From assembly GCF_034343125.1 (NCBI RefSeq), contig NZ_CP139957.1:186001-250000 (forward strand): a DNA stretch of 64,000 nt. The letters run 5' to 3'. The notes below the pieces were generated by a model. That model did not search any database and was not told the origin of the DNA. It saw only the letters and a list, made by a program, of their open reading frames with translations. The translations under genes and the position numbers were made by a program. Shown here piece after piece: positions 61,447 to 64,000 of this stretch (position 1 is its first letter; each line of letters begins with the position of its first letter). This DNA is from Caldicellulosiruptor danielii (GTDB lineage Bacteria; Bacillota; Thermoanaerobacteria; Caldicellulosiruptorales; Caldicellulosiruptoraceae).

Positions 61447-62503
61447 AAGAAGGCATAATTTCTTTGGGCTTGACATAATTTTTATGATGGTTGCACTTGT
61501 CATACTTCTGATTGCAAATATTGTTGCAAAACCAGCACAAAATAATCCCAAAAACATGCAGAAAGAAAAAGACAATGTTGTACAGGAAAACAAAATTCGA
61601 GCTACATCAACTGCGCTTCAAAGCAAAAACCAAAAAAATGATATTTTTATAAATCTTCTCAGAAAAAATAAAAACAGGATTGAAAAAATTTTACTTGAAG
61701 AATATGTCATAGGTGTTGTAGCAGCAGAGATGCCTGCCGAGTTTAACTTGGAGGCTTTAAAAGCCCAGGCAGTTGCGTCAAGGACATACGCTGCACGAAA
61801 GATTGTAGGTAAAGCTTTGCACAATGGATATGAAGAAAAAAAGGTTTATCTTTGTGATGATTTTTCCCACTGCCAGGCGTATATTGACGTAAGCGAGATG
61901 AAACAAAAGTGGGGCAAAGACTTTGAAAAGTACTATAGCAAAATACGCAAGGCTGTGGATCAAACAAAAGGACAAGTGCTTGTATATAAAGGTAGAATTA
62001 TAGATAGCCTATATCATGCTGCATCTGGAGGAAAAACTGAGGATGCAAAAGAAGTGTTTGGAAGGAATATTCCATACTTGAAAAGTGTTGTAAGCCGCGG
62101 TGAGGAGGCGTGTCCAAAATTTTCAGGTGAATTTTATTATACCTATGATGAGTTTATAGAAAGATTAAAATCCTATTTTCCCGGACTGAGAATAGATAGC
62201 TCTAACATATCTTCCCAGATTAAAGTAGTTGAAAGAACCTCCACTGGACGGGTGAAAACTGTAAAAGTAGGAAATACAATTTTGAACGGAAATCAATTTA
62301 GAAACGTCTTTGGACTTTATTCAACAGAGTTTTGGATTTACCCTGACAAGAGGGGACTTAGGATACATACAAGAGGGTATGGTCATGGGCTTGGGATGAG
62401 CCAGTGGGGTGCAAACAATCTTGCACGCCAGGGAAAAAATTATAAACAGATTCTTCTTTATTACTATCAAAATGTCAAGATTTGTAGGTTAAAATATAGG
62501 TAG
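61427..62503 (+). CDS. spoIID: SpoIID-family peptidoglycan lytic/hydrolase protein
   Basis: Start placed at TTG 61427, just after GGAGGTGG within the end of spoIIE (GTG 61439 or TTG 61415 are alternatives). The 358-residue protein has a membrane anchor (about residues 15-35) and a SpoIID domain: EEYVIGVVAAEMPAEFNLEAL, QAVASRTYAA, the catalytic-site neighbourhood HAASGGKTEDA, and RGYGHGLGMSQWGANNLA. In sporulating bacteria SpoIID degrades denuded septal peptidoglycan during engulfment. Adjacent to spoIIE, overlapping by 20 bases. Confidence 0.93.
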   Translation: MKREVSKRRHNFFGLDIIFMMVALVILLIANIVAKPAQNNPKNMQKEKDNVVQENKIRATSTALQSKNQKNDIFINLLRKNKNRIEKILLEEYVIGVVAAEMPAEFNLEALKAQAVASRTYAARKIVGKALHNGYEEKKVYLCDDFSHCQAYIDVSEMKQKWGKDFEKYYSKIRKAVDQTKGQVLVYKGRIIDSLYHAASGGKTEDAKEVFGRNIPYLKSVVSRGEEACPKFSGEFYYTYDEFIERLKSYFPGLRIDSSNISSQIKVVERTSTGRVKTVKVGNTILNGNQFRNVFGLYSTEFWIYPDKRGLRIHTRGYGHGLGMSQWGANNLARQGKNYKQILLYYYQNVKICRLKYR

Positions 62504-62544
62504 GAGAAAATTTAATATGGTCTTAAGAAAGGAGAAATTTAAAA

Positions 62545-62946
62545 TTGAACTGTTATTTGGTGGAAAATGATATTGAAAAACTAAAGAAATATATTGAAAA
62601 AGTGGGGCCTGACAAGTACGCAAAGGAGTATCTTCTCAGAAAAATGGTGTATCTTCACATATATATAGAAGACCTGACACCCACACAGGCAAATATAGTA
62701 AAACAGACAATGCTTTCCATTGGCTCAGACGCTGTTGTGAACAGAGGCTCAATAGACCACTCAGTCCAGAAAAGTGACTGTTTGGTATTTGGAAATGTCC
62801 TTCAGCTTAAAATACTGTGTGAAAAACTAAAAAAGCAGCCTTATAAACTGAAAGAACTTGCAGAGAAAATACAAAAGATTGTGGAGGGGTTTGAACGTGA
62901 TTATCTATGTTCCGGTAGACCCGAACAAAAAAAAGATGATACTTGA
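62545..62946 (+). CDS. Standalone protein resembling the N-terminal domain of DHPS
   Basis: TTG 62545 after AAAGGAG. The 133-residue protein shows the pattern KMVYLHIYIEDLTPTQANIVKQTMLSIG, DAVVNRG, DCLVFGNVLQLKILCEKLKKQPYKL, which I recognise from N-terminal extensions in front of the DHPS barrel in some thermophile FolP proteins. Here it is free and not joined to a barrel. Binding or regulatory role unknown. It overlaps the next gene by 50 bases. Homology is a moderate-strength judgement by eye. Confidence 0.65.
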   Translation: MNCYLVENDIEKLKKYIEKVGPDKYAKEYLLRKMVYLHIYIEDLTPTQANIVKQTMLSIGSDAVVNRGSIDHSVQKSDCLVFGNVLQLKILCEKLKKQPYKLKELAEKIQKIVEGFERDYLCSGRPEQKKDDT

Positions 62947-63496
62947 AAATGGGATGAATATAGAAAAAGACTATAACAAAAAAATCGGGCTTTGGGGCGT
63001 GTATGTCAAGTGCATATCAGGGTTTTTGACAACTGAAAATATAGACTCAGACTGGATTGCAGTAAATGTGGATATACAAAAAACATACATTGCAAACCAT
63101 GACCTTTGGCTTGCTTACAAGCTTTCTAAAAATGAAGTCTTCAATAAAATGTACATTGCATCTATTGTGAATATAAAAAAATACAGATTTGGAGACTACA
63201 GAATACCAGAAGTTTTGATTGTATCTTCTATCAAGAAAGAGGATATAGTGGATGCAAAAGAGATAACAAGCCTTTGCGATAGAATGCTTTATCAAAATGA
63301 CCAGATATATATAGACTGCCTTGTAGAAAAAATTTCTCAAAACATAAATGTAGCAAAACACCTAATTGTAGACTATTTTACCAAACTCAGCTTTCAAAAT
63401 AACGATATTACTACACAAGTTTTGGAAAAAGAAGACAGCAAACTTTATGTGTTTATCAACAGAAAAGATGAATATGTGTGGACTGTTGAGATTTGA
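62897..63496 (+). CDS. Protein of unknown function
   Basis: Start set at GTG 62897, six bases after GGAGGGG (the frame opens earlier, inside the previous gene). The 199-residue mixed alpha/beta product has no signal peptide, cysteine cluster or recognisable motif; the N-terminus reads VIIYVPVDPNKKKMILENG. Overlaps the preceding gene by 50 bases, so translational coupling is likely. I cannot assign a family. Confidence 0.75.
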   Translation: MIIYVPVDPNKKKMILENGMNIEKDYNKKIGLWGVYVKCISGFLTTENIDSDWIAVNVDIQKTYIANHDLWLAYKLSKNEVFNKMYIASIVNIKKYRFGDYRIPEVLIVSSIKKEDIVDAKEITSLCDRMLYQNDQIYIDCLVEKISQNINVAKHLIVDYFTKLSFQNNDITTQVLEKEDSKLYVFINRKDEYVWTVEI

Positions 63497-63639
63497 CAAT
63501 AGTACCCCTTGAGATTTTAATCAAACTATACAAAGTTGACTTTTGGGGAGTATACAAAAATGAACATTTATTATACAATTTCTATATAAGAATTGTTTTG
63601 AGTTCTTTTCTTTCTTTTGAAAACTCAAGGGGGATTTTT

Positions 63640-64000
63640 ATGAAGTTCAAGCTTGTGGTGGTTTTACTGGCAATTCTTTTTATTCTTGCTGCTTGTACAC
63701 CTCAAAAAGCAAAGACAAAAGAGTATTCACAGGAAGGAAGGTGGAGTGTTTTAGGTTGTAAAGGAAAGGCTTTTGTCATTGACTGTGACAGCTCTTCTAT
63801 TATCATCAGGGGGAAAGTCACGTCTGATATTACTGTTAGGTACATTAAAAAAGTAATATGGACATATAATGAGAAAAATACTGCTGTGCAGCCTGATGAG
63901 AAGGAAGCCCAAAAGATTTTTGATGACATGGATGCCAGTATAGAAAATGAGGTTGACAGGGTCTATATAAAAGCAAGAGCATACGGCAGTGCTGAGGCAG
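63640..64000 (+). CDS. Lipoprotein, 3' end outside window
   Basis: ATG 63640, six bases after AAGGGGGA. The first residues KFKLVVVLLAILFILAAC form a lipoprotein signal with lipobox LAAC, then TPQKAKTKEYSQEG. The frame is open to the window edge (120 codons), so the gene continues beyond 64000. Mature part is charged, with CKGKAFVIDCDSSS and a Glu/Asp-rich helix. Family unknown. Preceded by a TTGACT...TATACA-like promoter region (63535-63590). Confidence 0.75.
   Translation, partial: MKFKLVVVLLAILFILAACTPQKAKTKEYSQEGRWSVLGCKGKAFVIDCDSSSIIIRGKVTSDITVRYIKKVIWTYNEKNTAVQPDEKEAQKIFDDMDASIENEVDRVYIKARAYGSAEA

Overview
The window is AT-rich, low-GC Firmicute DNA. Gene content points to an anaerobic, H2-producing, polysaccharide-degrading thermophile, and Caldicellulosiruptor is the best fit. 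The evidence is a [FeFe]-hydrogenase maturase (HydG), rubrerythrin with a PerR-type regulator, a TtuA/TtuB tRNA-thiolation pair typical of thermophiles, a multi-CBM GH26 mannanase of the Caldicellulosiruptor ManA type, a GH39 xylosidase with a GH10 remnant, and many TTG/GTG starts behind strong GGAGG ribosome sites. The genus call is inference from gene content. I saw no rRNA, tRNA or CRISPR array.

Layout. 1-12 kb: a giant GT-C-like membrane protein cut by the window edge, an ABC-exporter operon whose ATPase carries an in-frame stop, a CPBP protease, a secreted unknown, a GT39-type glycosyltransferase, and a SHOCT protein behind 11-bp-spaced direct repeats. 12-17.3 kb: an accessory region with an MjaI-like restriction enzyme, a frameshifted DNA methyltransferase fused to a degenerate nuclease-like domain, a perR-rubrerythrin operon, and a TnpB element abutting an internally deleted alpha-glucosidase gene. 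17.4-23.7 kb: PlsY/GT2 pair, an attenuator-controlled TM1266-hydG operon, a CheY-like protein, two RNA methyltransferases and an AbrB regulator.

24.3-43.2 kb is the main accessory feature: a beta-mannan/hemicellulose locus. It runs LacI regulator, CBM-bearing solute-binding protein (frameshifted), two permeases, an NHL-TPR-Yip1 membrane protein, a secreted DUF5696-type protein, two permeases, a second CBM-bearing solute-binding protein, and a GH26 mannanase with three CBMs, followed by a GH10 remnant and GH39. The transporter part is almost mirror-symmetric (SBP-P-P-X-Y-P-P-SBP) and has no ATPase. X and Y are uncharacterised and are the best candidates here for undescribed biology. My model is that GH26 cuts mannan outside the cell, the CBM-carrying binding proteins keep oligosaccharides at the surface, the two permease pairs import them with an ATPase encoded elsewhere, and X/Y support capture or processing.

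43.3-64 kb is mostly housekeeping: an M23 peptidase, queC/queE, ttuB-ttuA, a chemoreceptor, murA, birA, folP/folK, a coiled-coil protein with PspA, and spoIIE-spoIID. Several decayed genes lie between them. Four genes are interrupted or reduced to fragments with recognisable parents (ABC ATPase stop, methyltransferase frameshift, binding-protein frameshift, ABC-exporter fragment), and three more are deletion remnants (alpha-glucosidase, GH10, an unknown gene at 47.9-48.2 kb). Two of the breaks are single extra Gs in G runs, so sequencing or assembly error must be excluded before calling them true pseudogenes.
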